Shown piece after piece: positions 24,896 through 37,943 of a stretch of 64,000 nucleotides of DNA. The first letter of the stretch is position 1; every line of letters starts with the position of its first letter. The position numbers were made by a program, and so were the translations under genes. Under the pieces are notes generated by a model, which was not told where the DNA came from, did not search any database, and saw nothing but the letters and a program-made list of their open reading frames with translations. Location of the stretch: the NCBI RefSeq assembly GCF_963855985.1, contig NC_087093.1, positions 1,991,501 to 2,055,500 of the forward strand. Direction: 5' to 3'. Source of the DNA: Ostrinia nubilalis. Taxonomy: Eukaryota > Arthropoda > Insecta > Lepidoptera > Crambidae.

Positions 24896-24949
24896 GCACT
24901 CATGTCTTGTTGATTTAATTTTTTATCGCATAAAAAATATGCAGTCTTA

Positions 24950-25073
24950 GGCTGAGTTGCACCACCTAACTTTAAGCGTAACTATAACAATAACCGGTGC
25001 TTTCTGTATGGAGTTCGACAGATTTTTGACGTTTGTTAAAGTTAAAGTTAAAGTAAGATGGTACAACTCAGCC
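24950..25073. mobile_element. MITE family H, copy 3 (124 bp)
   Basis: Starts GGCTGAGTTGCACCACCTAA and ends GATGGTACAACTCAGCC with TTA on both sides (24947-24949, 25074-25076). Its interior is in the opposite orientation to copies 1 and 4: ACCGGTG comes first and GACGTTTGTTAAAG after. Confidence 0.9.
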
Positions 25074-25364
25074 TTAGGTAAAGCACTAGAATGCTTTTGA
25101 CGAGGCAATAATTGTCTTATTTTGTGTAAAGTCGTTAGGCTACTAATATTTAGCTTTCATCGTGATACGGGGCAACTAAATCGCATATCGTAAGGTCGGT
25201 GCTAGAGTTAACACCGACCGTCGACCCGGATTGGGACTGCGTGGTGCTTTAACGACCTTAACTCCCCGGGGATTAAGGTTTCAGTTTAAACCACTTGACT
25301 TACATAGTACAGTCTCTAAAGAGCTTAAGTCTTAAATGAGGCTGTCAAATAACCTAGCAACTTT

Positions 25365-25481
25365 GACTGCGTTGCACCATCTTACTTTAACTTTGACAAA
25401 CGTCAAAAATCTGACAAATCCATACAAAAAACACCGGTTATTGTCATTGTTACGGTTGACGTTAGATGGTGCATCTCAGCC
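25365..25481. mobile_element. MITE family H, copy 4 (117 bp)
   Basis: Contains GTTGCACCATCTTACTTTAA, CAAACGTCAAAAATCTG and AAACACCGGTTATTGTC, and ends AGATGGTGCATCTCAGCC. The left terminus (GACTGCG) is slightly decayed and the flanking 3-bp repeat no longer matches, suggesting an older insertion than copy 3, 290 bp away. Confidence 0.85.
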
Positions 25482-26767
25482 TGAGTAAATAAATGGCGCT
25501 GTATGAAATTGTCCAAAAATAATATCAAAGAATGTTCCAAAAATTTTAACGTTTCACTTTTAGAGTACGGTTGGTAAATCATTTTTATAAACCCTGAAAA
25601 CGTAGCTCCACTTGAAACGTTACTGAAAAAAGGAATTTATGCCAGTTCAGTGTTAAAATTCTCCCTTGATGTATAAACGTGAAAATAAACAATTACACAA
25701 AAGCTGTGTTTGCGTTCACGGTTCACGCCCGTGTGTTCACAAACACTGGGTCACACTTATTTATATGTACATAGTACATAATAGTCGCTGTATGTGCTCG
25801 GTGGGATTTCGGAAATGCTGTAGTTGACGGAATGAAAACAAAATACAGAACAGTTGAGGCAGTAATAATGAAGACTACACAGGAATGTCATAGTTTTTAT
25901 GCTAAGAACTATGTTTTTGTATTCCTAGAACCTGAATTTTATCTAGTAGGTACGTACATACATCTCTTCGTAAATAAAGAGACGAACTGAAAACAGACAG
26001 ATATTTTTAAAGATAAAATACAAAATATTGTTCTTTGCTTGATCAAGAATAAAAACCTACGAATAAAGACAGAAATATTCTAAACTACGCTTTTCGTCGT
26101 TATGATTATAAACAATTGCAATCTCAATTTATTTACAATTTCTGACTATTTTCAAAGATTTGTTACTTGTTGAATTAAAGAGAGAATGAAGAGTCTGAGT
26201 GGATGTAATTTTAGGAAGTTTATATTACTAACAGCCTTTAAAGCTTAAAACATCGCTAGTTTGTCGTAATTCCTATGTAACCGTCACTCCACTGTTAGCC
26301 TAGCCCATAACACTACATTAATATATGGCTTCGACACCGAACTGTCACAGCCAGCGCTAGCCAGTGTTTTTGCGGATAAGTTAATGAATAGCCCGCGTGT
26401 TTGCCTGCGGGCAATATTTGCACGCGACCTCAATAATTTAAGGAGCGTATTTTGCGTCCGATCCGACGCTGTTTGCCGACCGACTCATTTCACGATTATG
26501 GCACTATTATGGTGGTCTATAGTAAACATTGACGATTTGTGATGGTGAATTACTAGTTAGTTTATAGGTAAATTGATGAGTAGGTAACTTGAAAATGTCT
26601 AAGTTCGTGCGCATCTTTTGTGACATCACTTCACTACATAGTATAAAACCAAGTCTTTCCTGTCCATCCCTATGTACGCTTAGATCTTTAAAATTACGCA
26701 ATGGATTTTGATGCGGTTGTTTAATAGATAGATTGATTCAAGAGGAAGGTTTATATTATGTATACTA
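25482..26767. other. Unassigned DNA
   Basis: No gene or complete repeat was recognised. A somewhat GC-richer stretch lies around 26390-26490. Confidence 0.4.
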
Positions 26768-26959
26768 AGGCGGTTATCACACTGCGCCGCGCTCCGCCGC
26801 GGAGCGCGGGGTGACAGATTTAATCATTGTATGCAAGTATCTCAGTTTGTATAGAAAACACGCGCGGCACTTCACACTGACAACGCGTCCGCGCGCGTGA
26901 TTTTTTATATGAAAATCACGCGCTCAGCGGCGGAGCGCGGCGCAGTGTGATAACCGCCT
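26768..26959. mobile_element. TA-flanked GC-rich MITE (192 bp)
   Basis: Inverted repeats of about 35 bp: AGGCGGTTATCACACTGCGC at the left, matched at the right by GCGCAGTGTGATAACCGCCT. They continue inward through cgcgctccgccgc. TA lies on both sides (26766-26767, 26960-26961). No coding capacity. The TA duplication favours a Tc1/mariner-type source, though a 3-bp duplication cannot be excluded. Confidence 0.85.
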
Positions 26960-26961
26960 TA

Positions 26962-28449
26962 GCACTAGTAAAGAAATAAAGCACGGTCTGTCAGATCGGC
27001 CTACTAACCCTTCAAGTGCCAACAAATCGAGACACAATAGAAATTAATTGTAACCGCGGACTCATGCAACCACTTAGGGTTTCACGAGATAAAAGTAGGT
27101 ATTCGCGTGTCAAACCAATAAGCCTGCTTTTTAAAGTCGGAAATATAATAAAAACTGTTTGCACAAATGGAATTTGGATTGCTTACAACAAATATTAAGT
27201 GGTAAAAATAAAAACGGATGTTTAGGGAAAATTACAACTCATTTTTATTTGAAAAACCCCTCAAACACATATTCCAGAGTACTAAAATAAACTAATTAGT
27301 TTCCATATCGATGCAATAAAGTAAAAGGCTGCAATAAAACATGAACATCGCGTGTTCTGTCAAATAACTACTTGTAATACAAACGCGCACAAATGTTTAG
27401 TTTAATTAAGTTTTTACTGATATTGAATATGGTGAGTGGTACAGTCAGATGAATGTCATTACATTACTATAATGTCATAACTATCGTCACTTGCCTCTCT
27501 GACGTAACTGACATTTAGCAAAATTTTCAGGCGATTAGACAGATCGATTCGTCTTGCAAAATTTATTAAGATGATGTAGATAACTCAGTTTCGAAAAAAA
27601 TGTCAGTTAGAGAGGCAAGCGACGCTATGTCACACACATAATTATTTGGCACAGGCTTTAAGGTCAACTAAACAGACGAAAATATAAAAGAAAACCCATG
27701 TTTTGTGTTTAAATTCACCTATCATTACCTATTTACGTAGTTTTCTTTGTAAAACTAATTTATACTAATCTGCACAAAACCATCCCTTATTTTTTTACAT
27801 AGTATTAAAATTATTTGGTGAAAATAAAGTCGAGCTTTGTATAACAATAACCTTTAGCGGAAAATTTTAATCATTGTCAAGTTTTAATGTTTTTCTATGG
27901 GCAAAAATGTCTTGTTTCAAATGAGTACTTACGTTTTATAGAACTTACATAAGTATCTTAGAGTTGAAAAATAAAAGTTTAATTTTAATATTTAAACATG
28001 AATACAGAAGAAAGCACCCAAATAAATTTCAGCGCCTTGAAATACTCAATTCTTATAACAAAGTCTTCTAAAGTCTAGACGAAAAGGTCGCTTTTTCATT
28101 AAATGAAATGATTTATTCGCGTCTAACTGTACATTATAATGGAAAAGTCGTTTGTTCGCACCGTTTCTAAATACCCAGGGCTGACACTCTCCGGAAATGG
28201 CGTTTCAGATTACAAAATTGTTTCGGTCATGAAACGAAGTGTTTGGCTGTTGAGACTTTATGAACGAGCTTTATTTCGCGGTGACTCAGTGAAATTAAGT
28301 TGAGCTTGTCAACAAATGCTTTGATTGATGTACACGGTTTTTCACCTTGGGAGCTTACTTGTACGTTTTTTGGTACTTATAGCACAAGCTTTGCGTAGTT
28401 TGGGACTAGACGGCTTTGTATAAAAATTACGTTAGGATCTTTTATTATT
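26962..28449. other. Unassigned DNA with one long-armed inverted repeat
   Basis: At 27485-27516 and 27598-27623, CACTTGCCTCTCTGACG...ACTGACATTT pairs with AAATGTCAGTTAGAGAGGCA...GCGAC, with one 4-bp indel between the arms. This may be a small MITE remnant with unclear ends. Nothing else is recognised. Confidence 0.5.
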
Positions 28450-28452
28450 CAT

Positions 28453-28628
28453 CTATACTTAATATTATAAATGCGAAAGTAACTCTGTCTGTCTGTCTGT
28501 CTGTCTCGCTTTCACGCCTAAACCACTGAAGCGATTTTGGTGAAATTTGGCATAGATATCACGATATCAAAGTTTTTCTGTGACAGACAAAATACCACGT
28601 GGGCGAAGGCGCGGGCGGAAAGCTAATT
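28453..28628 (+). repeat. Dispersed repeat R with (CTGT)n microsatellite
   Basis: Opens tatacttaatattataaatg then cgaaagtaact, followed by CTGT units at 28484-28506, a gaagcgattttggtgaaatt block, and a close at ggcgaaggcgcgggcggaaa. This arrangement is a very widespread insect dispersed repeat. It is related by its ends to 31195-31350 and 62480-62667. Confidence 0.7.
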
Positions 28629-29138
28629 AGTAATAACCTACAAATGCCTACAATACAACAACGAAAAAATAAAATAGCAACATTTCCTGTAAAGTTGTAC
28701 ACAACTGTAGTTCAAACTAAAAATAATTGCTCGGAAAAACATTATTTTCCTTCTTTGAAAATGTATAGTGCAAAAAGTTTGACTCGGAATAACATCTATT
28801 CATAAAATATTTTCTAATAAAATGTTATTTATTTTATGTAGTTACCTTTTCTGTAATTAAAAGGTTCTATTTTCTATAGACAGCCCTAATTGAGTAAAAC
28901 TAATTAAGCACGAACGGTTGCATGTCACCCGCAAGTTGTGCATCGATGACTCTGCCTTTATGGCACTTTAAAATTTATACTTTATCACTTAAGTAATTAG
29001 GTACGAAATGAAATGTAATGATGTGATGTTCAGTACTTTATGGCCTTTAACTTTACAAACGATTGACTGACCACAACACAGCCTGTAGGTATAGTTTTTT
29101 TATCTTCACCAGGATGTAGATTGTAGAGTGTACACTAA

Positions 29139-29249
29139 GGCTGAGGTGCATCATCTTATTTTAACTATAACAAACGTCAAAAATCTGTTAAACTATACAA
29201 AAAACACCGGTTATAGTTAAAGTTACGGTTAAGGTGGTGCAAGTCAGTC
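29139..29249. mobile_element. MITE family H, copy 5 (111 bp)
   Basis: Starts GGCTGAGGTGCATCATCTTA, contains AACAAACGTCAAAAATCTGT and AAACACCGGTTATAG, and ends AAGGTGGTGCAAGTCAGTC. Flanks are TAA at the left and TTA at the right, i.e. both fit TWA but differ by one base. Confidence 0.85.
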
Positions 29250-31194
29250 TTACAAAAGTTAGACTACAAAAAAGTGCGCTTAAAAGTAGAAAAATAATTG
29301 TGAAAAATCATTAAAGGCTGACTTTCCAATCATCGTATAACTTTTGCTTAAATAGGTATATACTATAAAATAGTCATTTTAAATTTTCTGTATGGGAAAT
29401 ACGCCAAATTTCAATATTATTCTTGAGATAAATGATTGTAAAATTAGCCCTAAAGTAGATGCGTATTATCAGGATTTTTGTGGTCCTAAAACATGCGCTA
29501 CGTTATTTGAAAACATGTCAAACTTTTATGTAACGAAACAATGCATATTTTATCAATATATCAACACGTCCTTTACAAGCGCACGAGGAAAATGTTGCCA
29601 TCTTAAATAAAGTGTCAAATCTTAATCAGCGCTTCCAAAGTTCGTTTGTCATAAAATCTCGGAGCCTACGCGCGGAGGCCATACGTCATAGTAATGGCTT
29701 GTGTTATGCCGTGTGACGTCATATAACATGTTTATTTTTTACCTGAATAAATAAAACCTAAGCCTACCGTATAGCCATCTCTGTCACTCTTAGAACATGG
29801 TGACAAAGCCAAAAGATGGATCATGATAAATCTAGAGCAGCTTTGGTGAGGACCTAAATTTGCATTTTTTATGACAGCACATTATTTAAACGTTACTATT
29901 TTTAATCGCCCCGTTAGTTTTTTTTGGTGATTTTAATTTTTGTTCGCTCCATGCACTATAAAAAATCTACATGAGACATCACCTTGACCACTCTACAAAG
30001 TGGGACCATAAACTGTAAAAACTCATCGCCACTCTTTACCCTAATGCCTTAAAAAGTATAACACCGGTTTTACTATCCTCGACATTCTCGCAGTTATAAA
30101 ACAAAATTGCAGCTCATATAACCGGGTGACTCTTTACTGCCTTCAGTCGTTACCTTTTTACGTGGCGGCCATTTTGGGCCAGCGTAATGTTTTCTATTTA
30201 ATTGGCCTCAATGACTCATTTAGCGGAAGTTAAGCACTTGTGAAGTTAATTATAATTTAAGTGTCGTCGTAGTTTGTGAAGATGAGATTGTGGAGTTAAA
30301 TTTTAGATGAGCCGTTACAGACCAAAATAAGTGAATTTAAGCTTTAATAGACACTATTGTCTCCTAATTAGCTATTACAGGACCAATTACTCAAAAAATA
30401 TAACAATAGTAAAAATAATCTGTATCCCCACGCAAGCCTTATAAAGGACCGGGCCACTTTTGACCCGCGAGTCTTTAAAAAAAAAAAAATGAAATTCGTT
30501 ATTAGAAGGACGTGATTTCGTACGTCCAATAGCATCTACATAACGTGTAGGTAATCGTTATCATTCCAATTCTAAGTGGTGGCGATTAAAATACTGCAGT
30601 TCATTAAGTATCTGGTTACAACGTAATTAAACAAGAAAATTTTATATTTTGTCTATCTATCCTAATTTGCTTTAGTGTGTAAAGTGGATAGTTTAATACC
30701 TCTTACACCAAGTGGCAATAAAAAGGACAAAAACTAAAATCAGGGCACAGGTACAGCAAAAAGAACGATAATAAAATAGTCCAGCGGTAAACTCAAAGGG
30801 CTTTTACGAGGGACGTAGGGGGCGCTGCGGTCGCAGGATATACGGGGAGGTCACATCTAACAGTTTTGTAGTCTTAATTTTAGCTTAGGGATATACCCAA
30901 TAAATTGGAGCGCTGGGATTTGATACAATTAGTAAAATGAAGTTGAATGATAAAGCTAGGTCATATACTTGTAATAAGTTTTAGGGTTTAGTGTGTACGT
31001 ATTAGTAGTGATCTGGCCTGGATTCGTATGGGTACTAAGTTGGTAGGGACGTCATAAAATTACTATGTTTTGGAAAAATGTTGATTAAAATAGGTAAAAC
31101 TTATTTGGTCGGAAGAACGTTTGATCCATAGTTTCTATTAGCCAGAAAAAACAGAAATATAGTATAACAGGGGGAATACAATAATTTGTCACAC
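29250..31194. other. Unassigned DNA
   Basis: No gene or repeat boundary is recognised. A 72-codon frame at 29392-29610 has no known domain. A 13-base adenine run lies at about 30477-30489. Confidence 0.4.
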
Positions 31195-31350
31195 TAATCT
31201 TAATAAAAAGCGAAAGTTTGTGAGTTACTTCTTCACGTCAAAACGGTTGGAGCGGTTTTAATAAAATTTAGTGTGGAGCTAGCTGACACCCTGGAATAAC
31301 ACATAGGCTACGCTTTACCGCGGGTAACACCGCGGGGCACAGCTAGTTCA
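31195..31350. repeat. Dispersed repeat R, fragment
   Basis: Contains aaaaagcgaaagtttgtgag, an acggttggagcggttttaat block, then ggagctagctgacaccctgg and a close at ccgcggggcacagctagtt. It matches the ends of the family at 28453-28628 and 17876-18052 but lacks the microsatellite. Confidence 0.65.
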
Positions 31351-31712
31351 AAATAATATTGAACAAACAATTTACTATTTGAGCAACAAATTATTCAAAA
31401 CATGAACATGACAATTATTTAAAATGGTTTAGCAATTAGCTTACTACTGAAAGTTAAAGTTTAGAACCTACAACGTGTAGTTATGGCGTTGATATATCGG
31501 TGCGCTGTTTAAGGCATGAAGCCAAACTTAACCTGTGCAAGTTCTTAACTAACTTAACTACTACCCAAAATTGCTTAACACTTCCACGCCTTATTAGCGG
31601 GCCCTCTGTTTTGGCATTAGCCTTTATGAAGAGCTAAGCAAAAAGCTTGCAGAATCACTGATACTTGAAGGTGAAAAATGTTATTTATTGTCAGATTTAA
31701 CAAATAAATTAT

Positions 31713-31918
31713 CACTAGCGGCCGCCCGCGACTTTGTACGCGTTTATCGTGTTTACCTCCATAGGGGTTGAATTTTTCAAAATCACGTCTTAGTGAGCAC
31801 CTACTTTCTAAAAGGAACCCCCATGCAAAATTTGAGACTCCTAGCACTTGTAGTTTCTGAGGTTTCGTGATGAGTGAGTCAGTCAATCAGTGACCTTTCG
31901 CTTTTTTATAGATATAGA
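31713..31918 (+). repeat. Dispersed repeat G, uninterrupted copy
   Basis: Opens actagcggccgcccgcgact, passes through ataggggttgaatttttc and ttctaaaaggaacccc, and ends tagtttctgaggtttcgtga, tgagtgagtcagtcaa and tgacctttc. The same beginning and end occur at 60407-61935, where the family is split by other insertions. Retroposon-like; no ORF. Confidence 0.75.
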
Positions 31919-31920
31919 TT

Positions 31921-31965
31921 ATACAATGGCAGTCCACTGCTGAACCTAAGACTGGACATAGGAAT
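31921..31965 (-). repeat. Possible RTE-like LINE 3' fragment, antisense
   Basis: caatggcagtccactgctga followed by acctaagactggacatagga resembles the antisense 3' end found at 3472-3515 and 60650-60690. It is short and mutated, hence tentative. Confidence 0.4.
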
Positions 31966-34900
31966 GCAAGTCTCCTGATATTTTTATCTTTCCAGCGATC
32001 TTCTTGAAGTTGTAGGTTCATCAAGCACAGGTTTTATTTTTTACGCCGAGAAATGCTTTGCACATAATATTATTTACTGGCCAATGAGGACGATCAGTGG
32101 GTTATGTGGGACTCTCCCCGTCTGAAGGGACGCTTACGCTATGTTGTGGGATCTTAGAATAAGTACGTATAATCTTATCTTCAATTAGTCCCAACTTTTA
32201 AGCAGATCCGTTCTACGTCAAATGCTCTTCAGCAGGAGACAACTTATCCTTCACCATCTGTCACAAAGTTTCTGAATTGGCATCCAAATACTTCAGTTGT
32301 TTCAGAAGCTAATGAAACGTTTAGTTAATTTAGCAGCTGCTAAAAAGGACAAACATCCAGCAGTTTTGGAGTTTGCAACCCATTTCAGCGTTATACAAAC
32401 TTGAAAAATTTCGTGCGTTCAAAGTTTGCGAAGTCACGCTCGTTTATCCTTTGAGCACAGCGGTTCTTAACATTTAGAACACCATACATGGATAAGCGGG
32501 TAATTTAATTAAAACGTAAAGTTATAGTTATCAAATTAAGCTAAGCTAGAGCGTCGAGCATTTTTCATAGCTATGAAATCATCATTGAGTCGATTGACTT
32601 TATAAAGTGATGTTACAACTCCAGCTATATGGAGAAACTTGTATTGGCAGACAATAATAGCGCGTCAAGTTTTCGTTTGCTCCATTTTTTTTATGTGACA
32701 GGAGGCATAAGAAACGAGTTTTTATAAGAACAGTAGCTTTACCTTACCCTGAGTACATAAACGCATCTCTAACGAGTGTGTCAAAAAAACCCTATGAAGA
32801 TTTTAGTTCTTGAAAGTAACCGCTAGGGACGATCTATCATACGTTTCATGATACTGAACTGAACTGAACTGAACTGAACAACTTACTGAACGACTGACGA
32901 CGAAGGTATTATTTAATAGCTTCGTATCGTACAAAAGAAGTAGGCATAAATAAAACACAAATGCATAGAATACAAAAAGGTTGAAGATCGCTGTTCTAAT
33001 ACAACCTTGTTTACGAGCCCGATTCAACTTTCACGAATGTTGTGTAATATTTTTGTTGCTCAGTACACACATCTATTAAGAGCTTTTGCCCGTTTTGATT
33101 TAATCTTGGCATTCGACAGGATCAGTAGTAATAGTCGTCAAACCGTTTTATGTTAAAAGCAGTAACATTTGGACTGTAGCTTTTTGTATTTAAATGTTGC
33201 TCAGAAAGGATTTCTACGATGAATATTTTGCTATCTTGATACAATTTTACGAGTAACTCACATTATAAAAAATTTACAAATCTTTCTCTGTAAATCTCTT
33301 GCAAAATATATTTTTCGAAAAAATCCGCGAGAATGGTCCAAGTGGCAATTTATTTATTACAAATGTTTATTTATTATTAAAAACTTATTTTCAAAACGCG
33401 TTTAGCTGCCATAAAGCCAAATTGTTTCAAAGATGCGCCAACGATGGCCGCGTTGTATATAAATACGAAATTTAGAGGTTCTTGTCCGCCCGCCTGATGC
33501 GCAAAACGGATCAGAGAGAGCCGCGAGCTCAGCTGGCGATACCTCCACTTAACTTCTGGATAAGGCATCTAGAAATTGCGTTTTAAAAATAACTACAAAA
33601 CCGTTTTTCTAAAAACGGGGTCAAGCATAGGTAAAAGATCTTATTTCCCAAGCGCACATAATATCACTAATCAAACACCGTCGTCAATCGCATCACTTTT
33701 TTTCTATAAAAGATATTTTTTATCGAGCGCACATAGCACACCTTTTGTAGTCTCTATTGCTTAGAGTTCTGCTGGTTCTGCTGTTATTTCGATTAAAAAA
33801 TCTTGGGTACGATTCCCACGTGGGACATTAACTTTATAAATTACTTTCTGCAATTATCTGATTATCTTGATATTGGGATATTTTAAGCGTCAAACGAATC
33901 GAATTATCTAAAGAAATATGATCACGCATTTCGGAGGTAACGTAAGACATTGTTTCGACTCTAGTTATGTCAGGTATGTTTCTTACAGTTCTAACTATTC
34001 ACCATAACATAAACATTTGTCCCCACTGGAACTCAAACCCATAACAAAAAGCACACAAACGACCAGGCTAGGCAACTAGGAACACTATAATCTGGGCCTT
34101 TTCAAGGTGTGTGTGAATAGGCACTTACAGGGCAGATACTTACCAGTATGTACCATCCCAGACTGCATCTCATTTAACATCAGATGCGACTGCGGTTAAA
34201 TACCTACCTTGTACTGCATAAAAAAATATGAAAAGAAAAACTGTCACATCTACGATGTAACTTTAAATTTCGCTAGTCGCATCTAGCGACTATATCGGCG
34301 CTGAGACCCGCCACCAGCGATACGAGCACCTTATTTTTCGCGCATTACACTTTGAAATTGTTTGAAATATGTTATAGACGTCATCGCGAGGAAACTTATT
34401 TAAACATACAACTGTTTCTGGAAGTTTCGCGTTTTAATCGCGGATGCGGAACTTTGCTAGTGTTTGGACTTACAAACTCAGTTTCTGCATATGAGTTTTT
34501 AGTGTGTAGCCGGGAACAATGTTAAGGCGCTGTTTTACTTTTAAGGTCTTTTTATGACACTTTTAAAAGTTTTGTATCCTCTAGTCCACTATTGTTGTAG
34601 TACTACTATACTGCAAGCGTTTAATTTGTCAATGTCATGAGATGTTTACATTGTCTGTTAGATGTTGAGCGTCCAATGTTTTGGTTACATTACTTAGTGA
34701 AAAAGTACATAAAAAGACCTTAACACTTACGCCGCTCAATGTTTTACTATAGAGTCTCCATTGAAGGCTTTGAATGTGTTAAAAAGTAACAGCTTTCATT
34801 TTTACGTTTTTCGTAGTGACAGCTTTAGCCTGTCGATAAGGCTTTAAGGCTTCCTATTAAATATTGTCTCGCAAAATTCAGCCTCTGTAATCTTTTCTGC

Positions 34901-35489
34901 GCGCCACAATTCACATAATATTCTGTACCCATAACAATAGAAACCGAATAGATGTAAAATTATATATGTACATAAAACCAGTGAATTGAAACTGGAATTT
35001 CACCGAACATGCTCTGCTGCTTTTCTAAATAGCTGTAATGAGCGTAAATTATTCATAATTATATTCAAACTCGAATCACCGACACAAGCGGGCCAATCCA
35101 GAATCATTATAGCGGGTGTTTGTCGCTCTGCTAAACGCATGTAAATTAAAATTAAACGTAAATTGTCGGCCCTGAATAGGTCCAAATTCGGGAATAGACT
35201 GGGATGTCCTGTTATTAGGGATCCAATTGCTTCCATCGAATTGCAGCGCTCCAAAATATTTGTCATTGTGCGACCCAATACGTTCTGCGGTCCGATTGAA
35301 AATTAACATGTTATATGTTATAGTATGTCTCTCTAATCATATTCGGCTGGCAGCAGTTCGTAATTGAATGTGTTATATGCGACATCAATATTTCAGGTTG
35401 ATTGAAATTGAGTTTTAGGTTAATAGGCAGACAGCGTTGCTGTGGGCTGTTATTAAAATAATTGACTACCTATTTGAGTACGTACGAGT
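31966..35489. other. Unassigned DNA with a pentanucleotide microsatellite
   Basis: An (ACTGA)n array of about five units lies at 32853-32879. A B-box-like gggtacgattccc (33808-33820) is present without a tRNA fold. Open frames at 32803-33027, 33377-33568, 35000-35278 and 35076-35309 have no recognisable domain. Confidence 0.4.
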
Positions 35490-35542
35490 ATTACACAACG
35501 AGTTGTATAATTCTGTTCGTATTTCAGAACTCGTTGTGTAAT
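35490..35542. repeat. Perfect 15-bp inverted repeat
   Basis: ATTACACAACGAGTT at 35490-35504 pairs exactly with AACTCGTTGTGTAAT at 35528-35542 across a 23-nt spacer. Its role is unknown. Confidence 0.8.
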
Positions 35543-35820
35543 AACCTCCCTCCTAGATTGTACTGTAAAGCATGTCGTGTTTGGATAAATTAAATAACTG
35601 TGCAAGCGTTTAATTCAAAGAGTTTATTACGAGTATAGTATAGCATTTAATATGCATTTATTTACGATCCTAGATACATACTTTGCCCTACCAATAATAA
35701 AGTACTTGTACACAATAAATTTTGTCAGTTCACTTGCTTGTTAAGAATTAGTTTCAATGTTAATCAAGTGACGAGTTTCGAAGTGATAGGCGCGCGTTGT
35801 ATAACAACACTACAAACACT

Positions 35821-35885
35821 GTAGCAATGTAGCAGTGATCGTAGCACTACGCACATCAGTGCTACATCACCGTAGCGTTGCTACA
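35821..35885. repeat. GTAGC-rich imperfect hairpin
   Basis: GTAGCAATGTAGCAGTGATC continuing GTAGCACT folds onto AGTGCTACATCACCGTAGCG continuing TTGCTAC, with a 9-nt loop around 35849-35857 and a few mismatches. GTAGC words continue to about 35934. The word GTAGCA is also the core of the minisatellite at 11310-11409. Confidence 0.7.
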
Positions 35886-35934
35886 TTAGTTCGTAGACAG
35901 CGCTACACGATTTACCTCTCCGCCCGTGTGTAGC

Positions 35935-37943
35935 CCGTGGTAAAATATCGCCGGGATCAGCGGTGATTTAGTAATGTACGGTGAGCGTAAAAAATGAGAT
36001 AAATAAATGTTGAGCAAGGTAAATCTTTGTTGGTGTTCTACTATAAAATATTTTAGCATATTAACAAATAAATATTGCGCGAATTTTCACCGCAAGAATA
36101 GCGAAGATTTGAAGAATACAGTTTAGGTACTTTCACTTTTTTTCTTATTTTTATAATACGCAGATAATTTGTTGAACTTTAGTCTCTAAAGAGGAGTTAT
36201 GATGTTTTATGGAGCTCAATTTAGGCAAAATTAAAATGAATGATGATAATGTAAAAATATTTCGCACTTAAAATATTCTTGATAGCCTTTTACCCATTTT
36301 TTCAGCTGCTACTTTTATGGCAATAGTTCCACAGATTTAATTAGTTTTACTATTTGTTTATATTTCGTATAAATGATTATAACAACTCATGATTCTGACA
36401 TCCCTTCCCATATCGTAAATAAAATATGTCAGTCACTATGACACACTTCTATAAATCAACATTAGCTATTCAGAAACTGTCTTTAAACCCAAAATACGTG
36501 CACCGAAGACGCCCGAAAAAGGTCCCGACCCCAAATAAAGTGGTACGCGCCAAGCTAACGAACACAAATGAATTCGCGATAAGTTAAAAACAAACGCGGC
36601 CGAGTACTTGCGTCGAGATCCGAGGATCAACGCGAAACTCGCTAACGCCTTGGCGTTTGGCGCGAGAGAAAGACGATAGCGGGATCGAGCAGGAGTTAAG
36701 CTTCAGCCAACGCGTGCGATGGCGATGGCGATCACCGCGTGTCCATACCTAGATCACCGCGATCAATGACAGGACGCGTTGTTGTGTTGTGAACTCATCG
36801 CCACAATTTCATATATTATGACATTAGATTGCCATTGCCATCGCCATGGCGCTCACAGGCAGTATACGTTGATTTGGCCGAACCTTTAGAAACGATTCGG
36901 TTCAAAATTGTTTCAGAAAACACTTTATTCTCAAATTAAAGTACCTACCTACATGTAATGGACAAATTCAAATAAAAAATAAGACTAAAAAGATGGACTG
37001 TGGTAAGCCCAACAGTAACGCAAGCATGATGAGGGGTTAATATTCTTTATAGAAAACATTTGGGATACATTTAAGTTCTCCTTCATCCTTTGACTTGCAC
37101 CTCCGAGCTCAAGACCCTCATTTTATTAAGTCCTTCGATAAAATCGAGATCGGCTCGCGATATCTGACATGTGTAGACTTGTCGCTAACGGAATCTCTTC
37201 CAACTCACAAGTCACTTGAATACTTTACGAGTGATTGGGACTTAGCACGTGGTTTTGTTTTGTTTGCGTTCTTATTTTGTGTGATATTTAAACGGTATTA
37301 TATTTTTTTGAGTAAATTAACTAGTTTCTTTGTTTAATGAGCCTACTTTAAATAAAATAATCTTTGTTGACACACGTCATTACAGTAAAACTGAAATTGA
37401 CAAAGGCTGCAAGGATATTCCTCAACATAAATCATAATCACAACATTATGTTAGATTTTATTTTATTATAATAGTTTCTTTTTTATGTCCTATTACAAAA
37501 GTGTCAATTATTTATGGGGCAGAAAAAATATTAAACTTTTCTTTTATTCCTTTAAGACAAAATCATCTTCCATCAAAAGACATCCCACGGTGAAAGTGTT
37601 TGCGGCTTACTGTAAATTAGTAAGTGGTGTAAGGGAGGCCTGATACCACGTGACAGTATGGTTGGTCACTTAATGTAATTATGCCCACCCCTTAACCAGT
37701 CAGGAGCCGCCATAGCGGTGTTGAAGCTATAGCTTTGGAATGTACACGTATGCTCCTTCGTACATGAGACTTAAAAATTACTTGTTTTCGGAAAGTAACC
37801 TTTTTAAGTCATTGTCTATGGAATAGTTTATCTCATGATATAAATAAATGACACATAATTGTTTGATTGTATTAATTAATTTATTTCTGTTTCTCATTTT
37901 TATTTTATAATGGCACGTCCTTGGGATGAGACCTAAAGACTTA
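35935..37943. other. Unassigned DNA with a CpG-rich patch
   Basis: A CpG-rich stretch around 36590-36790 stands out from AT-rich flanks, ending in repeated GCGATGGC/GCCATC words to about 36850. It could be regulatory or a decayed GC-rich repeat. No gene is recognised; the 80-codon frame at 37095-37337 has no known domain. Confidence 0.35.
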
